Position numbers and translations under genes: made by a program
Shown here: positions 44,401 to 51,673 of the stretch, one piece after another
Numbering within the stretch: the stretch's first letter is position 1
How the letters are laid out: each line of letters begins with the position of its first letter
DNA from: Hymenobacter sp. GOD-10R
Lineage (GTDB): Bacteria > Bacteroidota > Bacteroidia > Cytophagales > Hymenobacteraceae
Direction of reading: 5' to 3'
Assembly: GCF_035609205.1 (NCBI RefSeq)
Contig: NZ_CP141184.1
Span: forward strand, 2,012,501 to 2,076,500
DNA: 64,000 nt
Notes under the pieces: generated by a model
What the model was told of the DNA's origin: nothing
Seen by the model: only the letters and a program-made list of their open reading frames with translations
The model's database searches: none

Positions 44401-44560
44401 CTCGTTGGTAGGTCGTAACCTGTTCACGATCATGAAGCATACCGACAACATCGATCCGGAGAACACAATATCTCCTTTGGTTACCTACGCCGGTGTTGAG
44501 GGTGGTTCTTTGCCCTTCACCAGAACGTACGGCTTTACTCTCAACGTCAAATTCAAGTAA
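41483..44560 (+). CDS. SusC/RagA family TonB-linked outer membrane protein
   Basis: Outer-membrane active transporter of 1,025 residues for oligosaccharides. Signal peptide: LIVLLLLLCHGYSYAQ. A carboxypeptidase-regulatory-like domain (GKITGSDNEPLIGVSIQVSG) precedes the TonB-box region (LGEVVVTALGIKKDERKLGY), the plug (GLNVGGTSGGPGSSARLNIR; GVPMDNTVRGS; GSTASALYGARAANGVIQIT) and the beta-barrel, which ends in the usual aromatic-rich strand (FTLNVKFK). The SusD partner gene starts 8 bp downstream. This pair should import the glycans that the block at 10.8-39.0 kb then trims; that link is inferred from proximity and the shared LacI region. Confidence 0.95.
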   Translation: MVRRTLQLIVLLLLLCHGYSYAQASKVSGKITGSDNEPLIGVSIQVSGTTQGATSDVEGNYALEAPSNASLVFSYIGYVSQTVSVNGRSSINVIMATDTKQLGEVVVTALGIKKDERKLGYAVTKVEGSALNVARETNVANSLTGRVAGLNVGGTSGGPGSSARLNIRGVTSFSGTSSPLIVINGVPMDNTVRGSAGEWGGADLGDGLSNINPDDIETMTVLKGSTASALYGARAANGVIQITTKSGIKGKTTIEYNTNLQFDRPVDNTDFQYVYGQGSQNGRPTDAASAIISGNTAWGEKMDGAPTVGIDGQLHPYSPVKNNIEKFYRTAPSWTNTLAISGGGDKGTYRLSVSNLDAKSILRNSGLDRRTVNFNTGYELTKKLSFNLTASYIDQKDQNRPYLSDSPLNANNIIFLAPNIDQATLKPGYDPNNNGLETAWNADSYATNPWFVVNQFKNDISRKRLISSLSAKYAFTDWLSLMGRVGYDYSSDRRFNVTPYGTLYSANGEGGLENLTLGSRLELNTDALLSFSKNLNQDFSIDASVGANYRRNNFESSRLYGGQFIVPYLYSPSNLRTRNSEYQYTRLETPSVYYTADFTYKFLTLSTTGRYDQFSTLPRNNRSIFTPSVSGSFIFSDLLQSPVLSYGKLRASYAETSGEPALPYQTAFYYNINNNINGTARSSFDSQLPNANLKPYSLKEYEIGTELRFLNGRIGLDLAYFNRKTNGEIVKASLSSSTGFESRSVNLGSTQNKGVEAMLTVTPVKTGAFNWTSSFNITKLRNRVLDIDKTDNPPPLQTGTYRPMNAFIDVVKGQAIAQIMAYDYKRDANGNIIVGANGVPVRGDLKPMGSGIANLYGGWNNDFTFKNFNLSFLIDYKFNNKVLSATEYYSISRGLNKSTLEGRETGILVPGVKENGEVNNITVPAYTYYPQLATNISSLSVLDGSFIKFRQLTFGYTLNQAVLANTPFQAVTLSLVGRNLFTIMKHTDNIDPENTISPLVTYAGVEGGSLPFTRTYGFTLNVKFK

Positions 44561-44568
44561 TCGGAGCA

Positions 44569-46164
44569 ATGAAAAAGCCGATCTTCTACATAGCTTTTGC
44601 CGCCGTACTTTTTAGTACTTCCTGTTCGGAGGACCATTTGGATGAGGTGAACACCAACCCCAATGCCGCGTCGGCCGATAACCTTAACCCTAACTACCTG
44701 CTGACAGATGGCCAGCTGACGTTTGCCAACACGGGCTACTCGCAGCTGCTGTACCCGGGACCAGCCATCCAAGCCATTGCTAGCACGTTCAACTACTACG
44801 GCAACGGCGATAAGTACGTCAACGCAGGTGGCTTCACGGGCTATCAGGCGCTAATCTTCAACGATGGCTACCGGGCACTCAGCCGCCTGCAGCAAGCCAT
44901 CGACGTAGCCAATACCCAAAATGCTGCGCGCTTCACCAACGTAATCGCTATCAGTAATATCATGAAGGTCATGATATTCCAACGCATCACGGATACGTAC
45001 GGCGATATTCCCTTCTCCCAAGCATTGCAGGCCCCGCAAGGCATTGTGACGCCTCAGTACGACAAGCAGCAGGACATCTATCCGGCATTGCTCACGCAGC
45101 TGGAAGCAGCTATCAACAGCCTAGATGCGAACGGGGCGAAGGCCTCGGGCGATTTGATGTACGCCGGTGATGTGGCCAAGTGGAAGAAGCTAGGCTACTC
45201 GCTGATGGTGCGCGTTGCCATGCGCCTCACCAAGGTAGACCCCGCTACTGCCAAAACGTGGACGGAGAAAGCGGCTGCCGCTGGCACTCTCGCTAGCGCC
45301 GCCGACAATGCCATCGTGCAAACCGACGCTGCTAACGGCGACACACAAAACGCCAGCAGTGGTGCCTTGCTCACGACTGATGATTTCCGGGAGCTAAAAT
45401 GGAGCAAGACCCTGATTGACTATCTGCGTGCCAACAATGACCCACGCTTGGGCGTGATTGCGGAAATCCCGCAGGCGGGCAAAACAAACAACGCGAACCA
45501 ATCATTGACAGGCAACACGGACCCTACGGTGCAACGGGGCTTGCCAAATGGCTACGATCTGACAGGTACGGGTGCTTTTGACATCCGGAAGCGTGCCGAC
45601 TATCCTGGCCCAACGGGTACCGGCGATGACATTGCACCGCTCGGCAACTACTCTCGTCCGCGCGTTAACGTGTATTACAAGAGAAATGCACCCGATTTCG
45701 TGCTTACCTACGCTGAAACCGAGTTCTTGCTCGCCGAAGCCGCTACTCGGGGTTGGAATGTAGGAGCTAACGCGGCTACGCACTATGCGAACGGTCTGCG
45801 CGGTGCCTTACAGTCGCTCGCGCAGATGGATGCTGCCGCAACGATTAGCACGTCTGCTATCGAGACATACGTAACCACTCGTCCGCTAGTGGCTGCTACG
45901 GCTTTACAACAAATCAATGAGCAGTACTGGGTAGAAACGGCCACTACTTTCAGCTTTATCGAAGGGTGGTTCAACTGGCGGCGCTCGGGTTATCCGGTAC
46001 TTGTACCCGTGAACTACCCCGGCAACGTGACGAACGGCACTATTCCGCGCCGCATCATTTATCCGTCAACTGAAGTTTCTAACAACCCCAGTGGCTATGC
46101 CTCGGGGGTAGCTAGCCTGAGTGGCGGCGACCAGCTGACCTCACGAGTATGGTGGGATAAGTAG
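44569..46164 (+). CDS. SusD/RagB family outer membrane lipoprotein (SusD-like-2 type)
   Basis: Surface glycan-binding lipoprotein of 531 residues that caps the SusC barrel. Lipobox: FSTSC at residues 16-20. The N-terminus EDHLDEVNTNPNAASADNLN and the repeated four-helix TPR-like core (YRALSRLQQAIDVANTQN; LTQLEAAINSLDANG) match the SusD-like-2 branch rather than classical SusD. C-terminal motifs FVLTYAETEFLLAEAATRGW and EQYWVETATTFSFIEGWFNW are typical. It follows susC by 8 bp and is followed by a strong terminator-like hairpin, so susCD forms a transcript that may only partly read into the CBM9 gene. Confidence 0.93.
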   Translation: MKKPIFYIAFAAVLFSTSCSEDHLDEVNTNPNAASADNLNPNYLLTDGQLTFANTGYSQLLYPGPAIQAIASTFNYYGNGDKYVNAGGFTGYQALIFNDGYRALSRLQQAIDVANTQNAARFTNVIAISNIMKVMIFQRITDTYGDIPFSQALQAPQGIVTPQYDKQQDIYPALLTQLEAAINSLDANGAKASGDLMYAGDVAKWKKLGYSLMVRVAMRLTKVDPATAKTWTEKAAAAGTLASAADNAIVQTDAANGDTQNASSGALLTTDDFRELKWSKTLIDYLRANNDPRLGVIAEIPQAGKTNNANQSLTGNTDPTVQRGLPNGYDLTGTGAFDIRKRADYPGPTGTGDDIAPLGNYSRPRVNVYYKRNAPDFVLTYAETEFLLAEAATRGWNVGANAATHYANGLRGALQSLAQMDAAATISTSAIETYVTTRPLVAATALQQINEQYWVETATTFSFIEGWFNWRRSGYPVLVPVNYPGNVTNGTIPRRIIYPSTEVSNNPSGYASGVASLSGGDQLTSRVWWDK

Positions 46165-46187
46165 TAGACCAAAGTTCTCATGAAATA

Positions 46188-46234
46188 GGGAGGCTTTACT
46201 CCGGGCAAGCCTGGGGTAAAGCCTCCCTTGTTTT
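46188..46234 (+). terminator. Terminator or attenuator after susD
   Basis: Stem GGGAGGCTTTAC/GTAAAGCCTCCC (46188-46199 and 46216-46227) is followed by TTGTTTT. The next gene begins 110 bp further on, so it may set the ratio of SusCD to downstream products. Confidence 0.75.
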
Positions 46235-46344
46235 AACAAGCGGCTGTGCCATCCGAAGCTAGGTACAGCAAGTGGTGGTCCTTACCTGGCGACTGCTCCT
46301 GGGGCCCCGATTAAAGCAGCCGCTCTGCTCAGCGAATAGCGTAC

Positions 46345-47526
46345 ATGAAAACAAACAACAATCTTTTCCGACTGCCTCAAACCATGGCTAAGAGGAAACG
46401 TCGGCAAGAGCACTCAATAACCAACACCGCCGCAAAAAGACTAGGCCGCTGGGCTAGCTTGCTCTGCTTTGTGGCGCTAGCTTCCCCGCTACAAGCCCAA
46501 ACTGCTTTCCAGGGAATGGAGGCACTCTTCACACCGCCCAAGGGCTACGTGGTGCAGCACACGAGCCAGCCCCTCGCCATGGATGGCAACTTGCAGGAAA
46601 GCGACTGGCAAAAAGCGGCGTGGACCAGCAACTTCGTTGACATTGAAGGTGCGGCCAAGCCCCTGCCTACTTTTCAGACGCGGGTGAAGATGCTGTGGAA
46701 CGACTCCACCTTGTTTATCGCTGCCACCATGCAGGAGCCCCAAATCTGGGCCACGCAAACGCACCACGATGACATCATCTACAAGGATAACGACTTCGAG
46801 GTATTCATCGACCCCGACGATAACACGCATCAGTACTTCGAAATCGAGGTTAACGCTTTAAATAAGATCTTCGATCTGTTCCTGCCCAAGCCGTACCGCA
46901 ACAAGGGGGATGCTTTGATTGGCTGGGACGTGGCCGGATTGCAGTCGGGAGTAAGTATCGACGGCACGCTCAACCAGCCCCAAGACCAAGATAAAAGCTG
47001 GACCGTGGAAATGGCTATTCCACTGAAAGCTTTGCGCATGGGCTTTCCCTTTCAAGCGCCCACAGAAGGCACCTTGTGGCGCATTAACTTCTCGCGGGTC
47101 GAGTGGGATACCAAGGTGGTGGGCGATAAGAACCCTAAGCTCAAAGATGCCGCCGGCAAAGACCTGCCCGAGCACAATTGGGTGTGGTCGCCGCAGGGTG
47201 TTATCAATATGCACTACCCGGAGCGTTGGGGGTATTTGCAGTTTACCCGCCAAGCCAACACAACGTTTCAGCTGCCACCGGCCGAACTTCGCAAGCGCTA
47301 TTTATGGCTGGTGTATTATCGCCAGCAACAGTACCGGGAAAAAGCTGGGCGGTATGCTGCCACGCTAGCCGAGCTGAAAATAACGCCACAGGTCGAAGTC
47401 GATAAGCAAGCTAATCAGCTGCAACTAGCCGCTACACCTTACCAGTTTACGGCTACCCTGACGGCCGTTGGCAAGGCCACTATTCGCATCAATGACGAAG
47501 GATTACTAGAAACCCTAAAACCATGA
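46345..47526 (+). CDS. Carbohydrate-binding family 9-like exported protein
   Basis: Protein of 393 residues whose central region matches the CBM9-like fold: PLAMDGNLQESDWQKAAWT, RVKMLWNDSTLFIAATMQEP, DNDFEVFIDPDDNTHQYFEI and WRINFSRVEWD. The signal peptide (WASLLCFVALASPLQAQ) is preceded by an unusually long basic n-region, so translation could instead begin at Met14 (46384). The C-terminal 90 residues (LPPAELRKRYLWLVYYRQQQ ...) form an extra helical and beta segment seen in Bacteroidota members. No catalytic residues are recognisable; a glycan-binding role is inferred. The stop overlaps the next start by 4 bp (ATGA), indicating coupled translation with the TIM-barrel protein. Confidence 0.8.
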   Translation: MKTNNNLFRLPQTMAKRKRRQEHSITNTAAKRLGRWASLLCFVALASPLQAQTAFQGMEALFTPPKGYVVQHTSQPLAMDGNLQESDWQKAAWTSNFVDIEGAAKPLPTFQTRVKMLWNDSTLFIAATMQEPQIWATQTHHDDIIYKDNDFEVFIDPDDNTHQYFEIEVNALNKIFDLFLPKPYRNKGDALIGWDVAGLQSGVSIDGTLNQPQDQDKSWTVEMAIPLKALRMGFPFQAPTEGTLWRINFSRVEWDTKVVGDKNPKLKDAAGKDLPEHNWVWSPQGVINMHYPERWGYLQFTRQANTTFQLPPAELRKRYLWLVYYRQQQYREKAGRYAATLAELKITPQVEVDKQANQLQLAATPYQFTATLTAVGKATIRINDEGLLETLKP

Positions 47527-48626
47527 CCAGCCGCCGCCGATTTGTTAAGAACAGTTTGATGACAGGCCTCACGGCCTCTGTATTGCCCGCAGTAGCTCAG
47601 GCCGCCCTACCCGCTGCCGCTCCTAAAGTAGGTTGGAAGCACTGGGTATGGATCAATCCGGACCATAAGGACACGGCGCCGCAGCTAGCCGAACGCTACC
47701 GGAAGTATTACGACGCGGGCATTCGGGGAATTTTCTTTGAGCAGGATAGTGAAAAGCACTTTCGCGCCGCAAAAGCACAAAAAATAGAGGCACACCGCTG
47801 GATTTGGACGATGAACCGCGGCGAAAAAACGCTGCTGCAAGCGCATCCTGAGTGGTATGCCGTCAGCCGTAAAGGTGAGTCGTGCGCGACCAATCCGCCT
47901 TACGTTGATTATTATCGCTGGCTGTGTCCTTCCCGTGAGGAGGTGAAAAAGTACTTGGAGCAGGATTACGCCGCCGCCCTGAAGAAGGACTACATCGATG
48001 GCATTCACCTAGATTACGTACGTTTTTGCGACGTGATTCTGCCCGTCAATCTGTGGGATAAGTATAAGATCGTGCAGACCAGCGAACTGCCAGAGTATGA
48101 CTTCTGCTATTGCTCGGTATGCAAAGCAGCCTATAAGGCCGAGCACGGCATCGACATCGATACGGTGCAGTACCCGGAAGCTAGCCCTTCGTGGCGGGCG
48201 TTTCGCTATCAGCGGGTGAACGAGGTCGTGCGGCGGCTCACCAACGTGGCTAAATCGTATAAGAAACCGATAACCGCCGCCGTTTTTCCTACTCCTGATA
48301 TTGCCCACCGCAACGTGAAGCAGGACTGGGTCAACTGGAATATCAGCGCCGTGTGCCCCATGATTTATCACGGGTTTTACAAAGAAAACGTGGCCTGGAT
48401 TGGGCAAGCCGTAGCGGAGGGTGTGAAGGCGCTCAATGGGAAGTTTCCGCTGTACGCCGGCTTGTTTCTGCCCGATTTTAAAAATGACACCGAAGTGCAG
48501 CAGGGCATAGAAAACGCCCTGAACAACGGGGCAGCGGGCGTTTCGTTGTTCGGCGACGTATCGGATGGCGCCTTGGCCGCGCTGAAGTCAGCCTCAGCGA
48601 AAGTACAGAACAAGGCAGCTGGGTAG
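47523..48626 (+). CDS. Tat-exported glycosidase-like TIM-barrel protein (GHL10/family-10-like)
   Basis: Protein of 367 residues with a twin-arginine signal (SRRRFVKNSLMTGLTASVLP), so it is exported folded. The body looks like the putative glycosyl-hydrolase-like GHL10 group: GIRGIFFEQDSEKHF, RWIWTMNRGEKTLLQAHPEW, KKDYIDGIHLDYVRF with a conserved Asp at the end of a beta strand, WNISAVCPMIYHGFY and KFPLYAGLFLPDF. A cysteine cluster (FCYCSVCKAAY) may bind metal. The substrate is unknown. It is translationally coupled to the CBM9-like protein and downstream of susCD, so it probably acts on the imported glycan. Because no GH18, GH85 or PNGase gene is present, it is a candidate for the missing core-cleaving enzyme; that is speculation. 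Confidence 0.75.
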   Translation: MTSRRRFVKNSLMTGLTASVLPAVAQAALPAAAPKVGWKHWVWINPDHKDTAPQLAERYRKYYDAGIRGIFFEQDSEKHFRAAKAQKIEAHRWIWTMNRGEKTLLQAHPEWYAVSRKGESCATNPPYVDYYRWLCPSREEVKKYLEQDYAAALKKDYIDGIHLDYVRFCDVILPVNLWDKYKIVQTSELPEYDFCYCSVCKAAYKAEHGIDIDTVQYPEASPSWRAFRYQRVNEVVRRLTNVAKSYKKPITAAVFPTPDIAHRNVKQDWVNWNISAVCPMIYHGFYKENVAWIGQAVAEGVKALNGKFPLYAGLFLPDFKNDTEVQQGIENALNNGAAGVSLFGDVSDGALAALKSASAKVQNKAAG

Positions 48627-48650
48627 GCCGGCTGCAGTAGGGCTTGCTTC

Positions 48651-48710
48651 TATAACAAATGAACCTAGGTCAGGAAAGCACGTCTTCCTAACCTAGGTTC
48701 ATTTGTTATA
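48651..48710. terminator. Long inverted repeat between convergent genes
   Basis: Arms at 48651-48676 (TATAACAAATGAACCTAGGT onward) and 48685-48710 pair at 25 of 26 positions around an 8-base loop. Each arm contains CCTAGGT. It lies between the convergent TIM-barrel and TetR genes, as the similar hairpin at 8804-8875 does between its neighbours; probable bidirectional terminator. Confidence 0.6.
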
Positions 48711-48757
48711 AAAGAAGTCTATCAAATTAAAATAGCATCTGCCTTCGCGGTACGTAG

Positions 48758-49384
48758 CTAGTCACCAGTGCTTTGTAGTGCGAGTAGCGCAGATACCATT
48801 TGCCGGATAGGGGCTAGATCGATGGCTGGCCGCGAACCTAGGTCGTCGGACCACACCGTCTGGGGTTCTACCACGCCGAACAGGGCGCGTGTAAAACGGG
48901 GGTAGAGCAACTGGCCCATCAGCTCCTGCGCCAATAGTTGGCTCGCTTCAGGCGCTGTGGTTAGTCGTTCGCTCAGAAACAACGCTATGCGCGCTTGGGC
49001 ATTATCAAAAAGCGCCTCGTGCAAACGCACGGCTCCCTGCGGAAAACGCTCGGCTTCGGTGATACCTAGCCGGCAGAAGCGTAGCGGTTTGCTGGATAAA
49101 ATCGTTTCGAGAAACCGGCTGCAGAACAGCACCAAGGCTTCTTCGGTATCCTGGGCATAGTCGGCCGGCGACTTGAGGTGGTTTAGCTGTAAAGCGAGGA
49201 TCAAGTCGAATACGGCGAGAAATAAGTTGTCTTTATTGGTAAAGTGGGCGTAAAGCGTGCGTTTGGTTGTGCCCGCGTGCTCGGCAATCTGGTCCATCGA
49301 CGCCCGTTCGAAACCGGCCTCTAGGAAGATTGCTTTAGCCGCATGTAGCATCTGTTGCCGAAGCTCGGCACCCCGTTTGGCCAT
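48758..49384 (-). CDS. TetR/AcrR family transcriptional regulator
   Basis: DNA-binding repressor of 208 residues. The N-terminal helix-turn-helix is ELRQQMLHAAKAIFLEAGFE followed by ASMDQIAEHAGTTKRTLYAH and FTNKDNLFLAVFD. The C-terminal ligand domain is typical of the AcrR group, with the C-terminal pattern of TetR_C-type regulators (LLAQELMGQLLYPRF). It is divergent from the NmrA-family gene, whose upstream region holds a perfect palindrome that is the obvious operator candidate. The inducer is unknown. Confidence 0.9.
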   Translation of the reverse strand: MAKRGAELRQQMLHAAKAIFLEAGFERASMDQIAEHAGTTKRTLYAHFTNKDNLFLAVFDLILALQLNHLKSPADYAQDTEEALVLFCSRFLETILSSKPLRFCRLGITEAERFPQGAVRLHEALFDNAQARIALFLSERLTTAPEASQLLAQELMGQLLYPRFTRALFGVVEPQTVWSDDLGSRPAIDLAPIRQMVSALLALQSTGD

Positions 49385-49565
49385 CTGTTTCAGTGAGGAA
49401 AGTACTAGCTGCGCTTCGGCACCCGCACTTCAGTTCTTAGGTCTGGTTAATGGTTTGTTAAACCAGTCGGTGCAAAAATAAGCTCTTCTGCCAGTACTAG
49501 CGCTGGTATGAATACGCTTCGCTGCTTTTATGATGCCGCTGGTAAAACAATCCCGTTTAAAGCTT

Positions 49566-49596
49566 GTAAGTATACTATACTGTATAGTATACTTAC
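49566..49596. promoter_or_regulatory. Perfect 15+1+15 bp palindrome, likely TetR-family operator
   Basis: GTAAGTATACTATAC (49566-49580), one T, then its exact reverse complement (49582-49596). It ends 26 bp before the NmrA ATG and lies between the divergent TetR and NmrA genes. A bound regulator would cover the promoter or early leader of the NmrA gene. Confidence 0.75.
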
Positions 49597-49622
49597 ACAT
49601 TCAAAAATCAACGCTCAACTCC

Positions 49623-50501
49623 ATGAAAATCGTCGTAACAGGCTCGTTAGGAAATGTCAGTAAACCATTAGCTCAGCGTCTGACGCAAGAAGGGCATGCT
49701 GTCACCGTCATCAGCAGCAAACCAGACAAGCAGCCAGACATCGAAGCCCTAGGTGCCACGGCAGCTATTGGCTCTGTGGAGGATGCTGACTTTCTAGCTA
49801 CTGCCTTTGCCGGAGCCGATGCTGTGTACGTGATGATACCGCCCAACTTCACCGAGCCTGATCAAGTGGCGTATTACCGGCGTCTGGGCAACAACTATGC
49901 GCACGCTATTCGTCAGGCAGGCGTTAAGCGGGTAGTTGGGCTGAGCAGCTGGGGAGCTCACCTAGATAGGGGGACAGGGCCTATCCTAGGTTCGCACCAT
50001 GTAGAAGGCATTCTGAATGAGCTGCCCAGCGTCGCCCTCACGCACCTGCGTCCCACGTCCTTCTACACCAATCTATACGGCTTCGTTGGCATGATAAAAG
50101 GAGCCGGCTTTATTGGGGCCAACTATGGGGGCGACGACAAAGTAGCTATGGTGCACCCCCGAGACATTGCCGATGCCGCCGCCGAGGAGCTAACAGCATC
50201 CGCTGCTCCTGGCCAGCACATACGCTACGTTTCGAGTGACGAGTGCACCTGCAACGAAGCCGCCCGCGCCCTAGGAGCCGCCATTGGCAAGCCAGACCTA
50301 GCCTGGGTTCTCTTCACCGACGAGCAGATGCAGGAAAGCCTAGAGAAGAACGGTGTACCAGCCTCAGTAGCTACGGGTGTTGTAGAACTGTACGCCAGCA
50401 TTCACAACGGCAGATTGGGCGAAGATTACGAGCAGCATAAACCCGTGATGGGCAAGGTTAAGCTGGCCGATTTTGCGAAAGAGTTTGCCGCTGCTTTCTA
50501 A
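49623..50501 (+). CDS. NmrA-like NAD(P)H-binding oxidoreductase
   Basis: Atypical short-chain dehydrogenase of 292 residues. Translation from ATG 49623 gives MKIVVTGSLGNVSKPLAQRL, a Rossmann N-terminus with TGSLGNVS; the frame extends to 49530, but that part would cover the operator palindrome. VYVMIPPNFTEPDQVAYYRR, VVGLSSWGAHLDRGTGP and LRPTSFYTNLYGFVGMIK match the NmrA/quinone-reductase-like (QOR2, YtfG) group. These act on NAD(P)H and small electrophiles such as quinones, or serve as redox sensors. Control by the divergent TetR regulator would make a small detoxification unit. Confidence 0.85.
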   Translation: MKIVVTGSLGNVSKPLAQRLTQEGHAVTVISSKPDKQPDIEALGATAAIGSVEDADFLATAFAGADAVYVMIPPNFTEPDQVAYYRRLGNNYAHAIRQAGVKRVVGLSSWGAHLDRGTGPILGSHHVEGILNELPSVALTHLRPTSFYTNLYGFVGMIKGAGFIGANYGGDDKVAMVHPRDIADAAAEELTASAAPGQHIRYVSSDECTCNEAARALGAAIGKPDLAWVLFTDEQMQESLEKNGVPASVATGVVELYASIHNGRLGEDYEQHKPVMGKVKLADFAKEFAAAF

Positions 50502-50567
50502 TAGCGTGTTTGTAGTAATATAAGATCACTAAGAGTTCCTAAGTAGGAGCCTAAGAAGCAGACAGCG

Positions 50568-50609
50568 CAACAAAAAGCCCTGCCTCGTGAGAGGCAGGGC
50601 TTTTTGTTG
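50568..50609. terminator. Bidirectional Rho-independent terminator
   Basis: Perfect 19-bp stem, AACAAAAAGCCCTGCCTC and its complement, around GTGA. A-tract and T-tract flank the GC stem, so it works in both directions, between the NmrA gene (plus) and the UbiA gene (minus). Confidence 0.9.
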
Positions 50610-50626
50610 GTAGTAAAGAAAAGAGC

Positions 50627-51673
50627 TTAGAAGCCCTTGTTTAAGCTATAAGGCTCGTTGTTCTGTAGATTGCTAAGGAAGGGGAGGTCAACAAACATCA
50701 GCGTAACGAGCAAGGCGCAAAACAGGAACACATACAACATGAACCACTTGCGCGTGTAAAGCTTTTCAGAGCCCTGCACAGGAGAGTTTTCGAGCAGACC
50801 AATCTTTAGATACCAAGCGAACAGCAAGGCAAAGAAGGGGAAGCTAATCAAGAGCTCAATGCGGTTTTTAATCAGGAAGATACCTAAGAAGAAAGCCGAG
50901 GTGAGAGCGTAGAAGAACATCGAAATCAGGAGGCTGTGCTCCGTGTAGAACTTGAACGAGCGACGGTATAGACCGGCTAGCTCAGGGTTCTTGATCAAGC
51001 GATATTCGGCAAAGCGCTTGGTTGCCATTAGGAAGGCGCCGCCCATCCAGTAGGCAATGATGATGCTGGACGGCGGAAGGCTATTGAAGAAAGCTAGGCC
51101 GTTGAACGTGCTTACCGTCAACGCTGGCGCCACAATGAACCAGCCAAGCGCAAAACGGATCGGGTTGTTAACGGACTCAGACAGCACGTCAAGGTATACG
51201 CGCTCTTTGGTCCGGAACGGACGCACGTTATACATCACGCCCATGAACAGCAGGAACACCGAGATGATCAGGAACTGCATGCTAATTTGTGCTGCCAGAA
51301 TAAAGCCGACGGCGGCTAGCACAAACCACTCGGTGTACACCAGGGCTGGGCTAACCACCCGCACCACCGAAGTACGTTGCTTCTTGAGGGGGTGAAACTT
51401 GTCGAACTCAGCGTCGAGGTACTCGTTGATGACGTAGTTGGCCGAAGCGACGAGGCAAGTGCTTATCAAACCCATCACCAGCTTCGTGAGCAGGGTGGCA
51501 TCGATAGGGGGGCCGTAGATGAGCAGGGCAAACAGCACCCCAGGCATCATAAAGACGTTCTTCACCCAGTTATCGGGGCGCGCAATGGCGATGTAGTCTT
51601 TCAGACCCGCCGGGATGGTTGCAACCGCCGGTTCAGCCGCGACGTTTTCGGGTAATGCTGAGGATTGGCTCAT
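50627..51673 (-). CDS. UbiA-family prenyltransferase, decaprenyl-phosphate phosphoribosyltransferase type
   Basis: Integral membrane protein of 348 residues with about eight to nine helices. The first acidic motif of UbiA enzymes reads NYVINEYLDAEFDKFHPLKK, and the HPxKxxR continuation is characteristic of decaprenylphosphoryl-5-phosphoribose (DPPR) synthases rather than ubiquinone or menaquinone enzymes. The N-terminus includes IARPDNWVKNVFMMPGVLFA, also typical of that branch. The second motif region is less obvious. Such enzymes transfer phosphoribose to a polyprenyl phosphate to make an envelope sugar donor. The HAD phosphatase gene overlaps its start by 4 bp, which fits removal of the 5-phosphate in the next step. 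No DprE1/DprE2 epimerase pair is visible in the window. Confidence 0.8.
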   Translation of the reverse strand: MSQSSALPENVAAEPAVATIPAGLKDYIAIARPDNWVKNVFMMPGVLFALLIYGPPIDATLLTKLVMGLISTCLVASANYVINEYLDAEFDKFHPLKKQRTSVVRVVSPALVYTEWFVLAAVGFILAAQISMQFLIISVFLLFMGVMYNVRPFRTKERVYLDVLSESVNNPIRFALGWFIVAPALTVSTFNGLAFFNSLPPSSIIIAYWMGGAFLMATKRFAEYRLIKNPELAGLYRRSFKFYTEHSLLISMFFYALTSAFFLGIFLIKNRIELLISFPFFALLFAWYLKIGLLENSPVQGSEKLYTRKWFMLYVFLFCALLVTLMFVDLPFLSNLQNNEPYSLNKGF

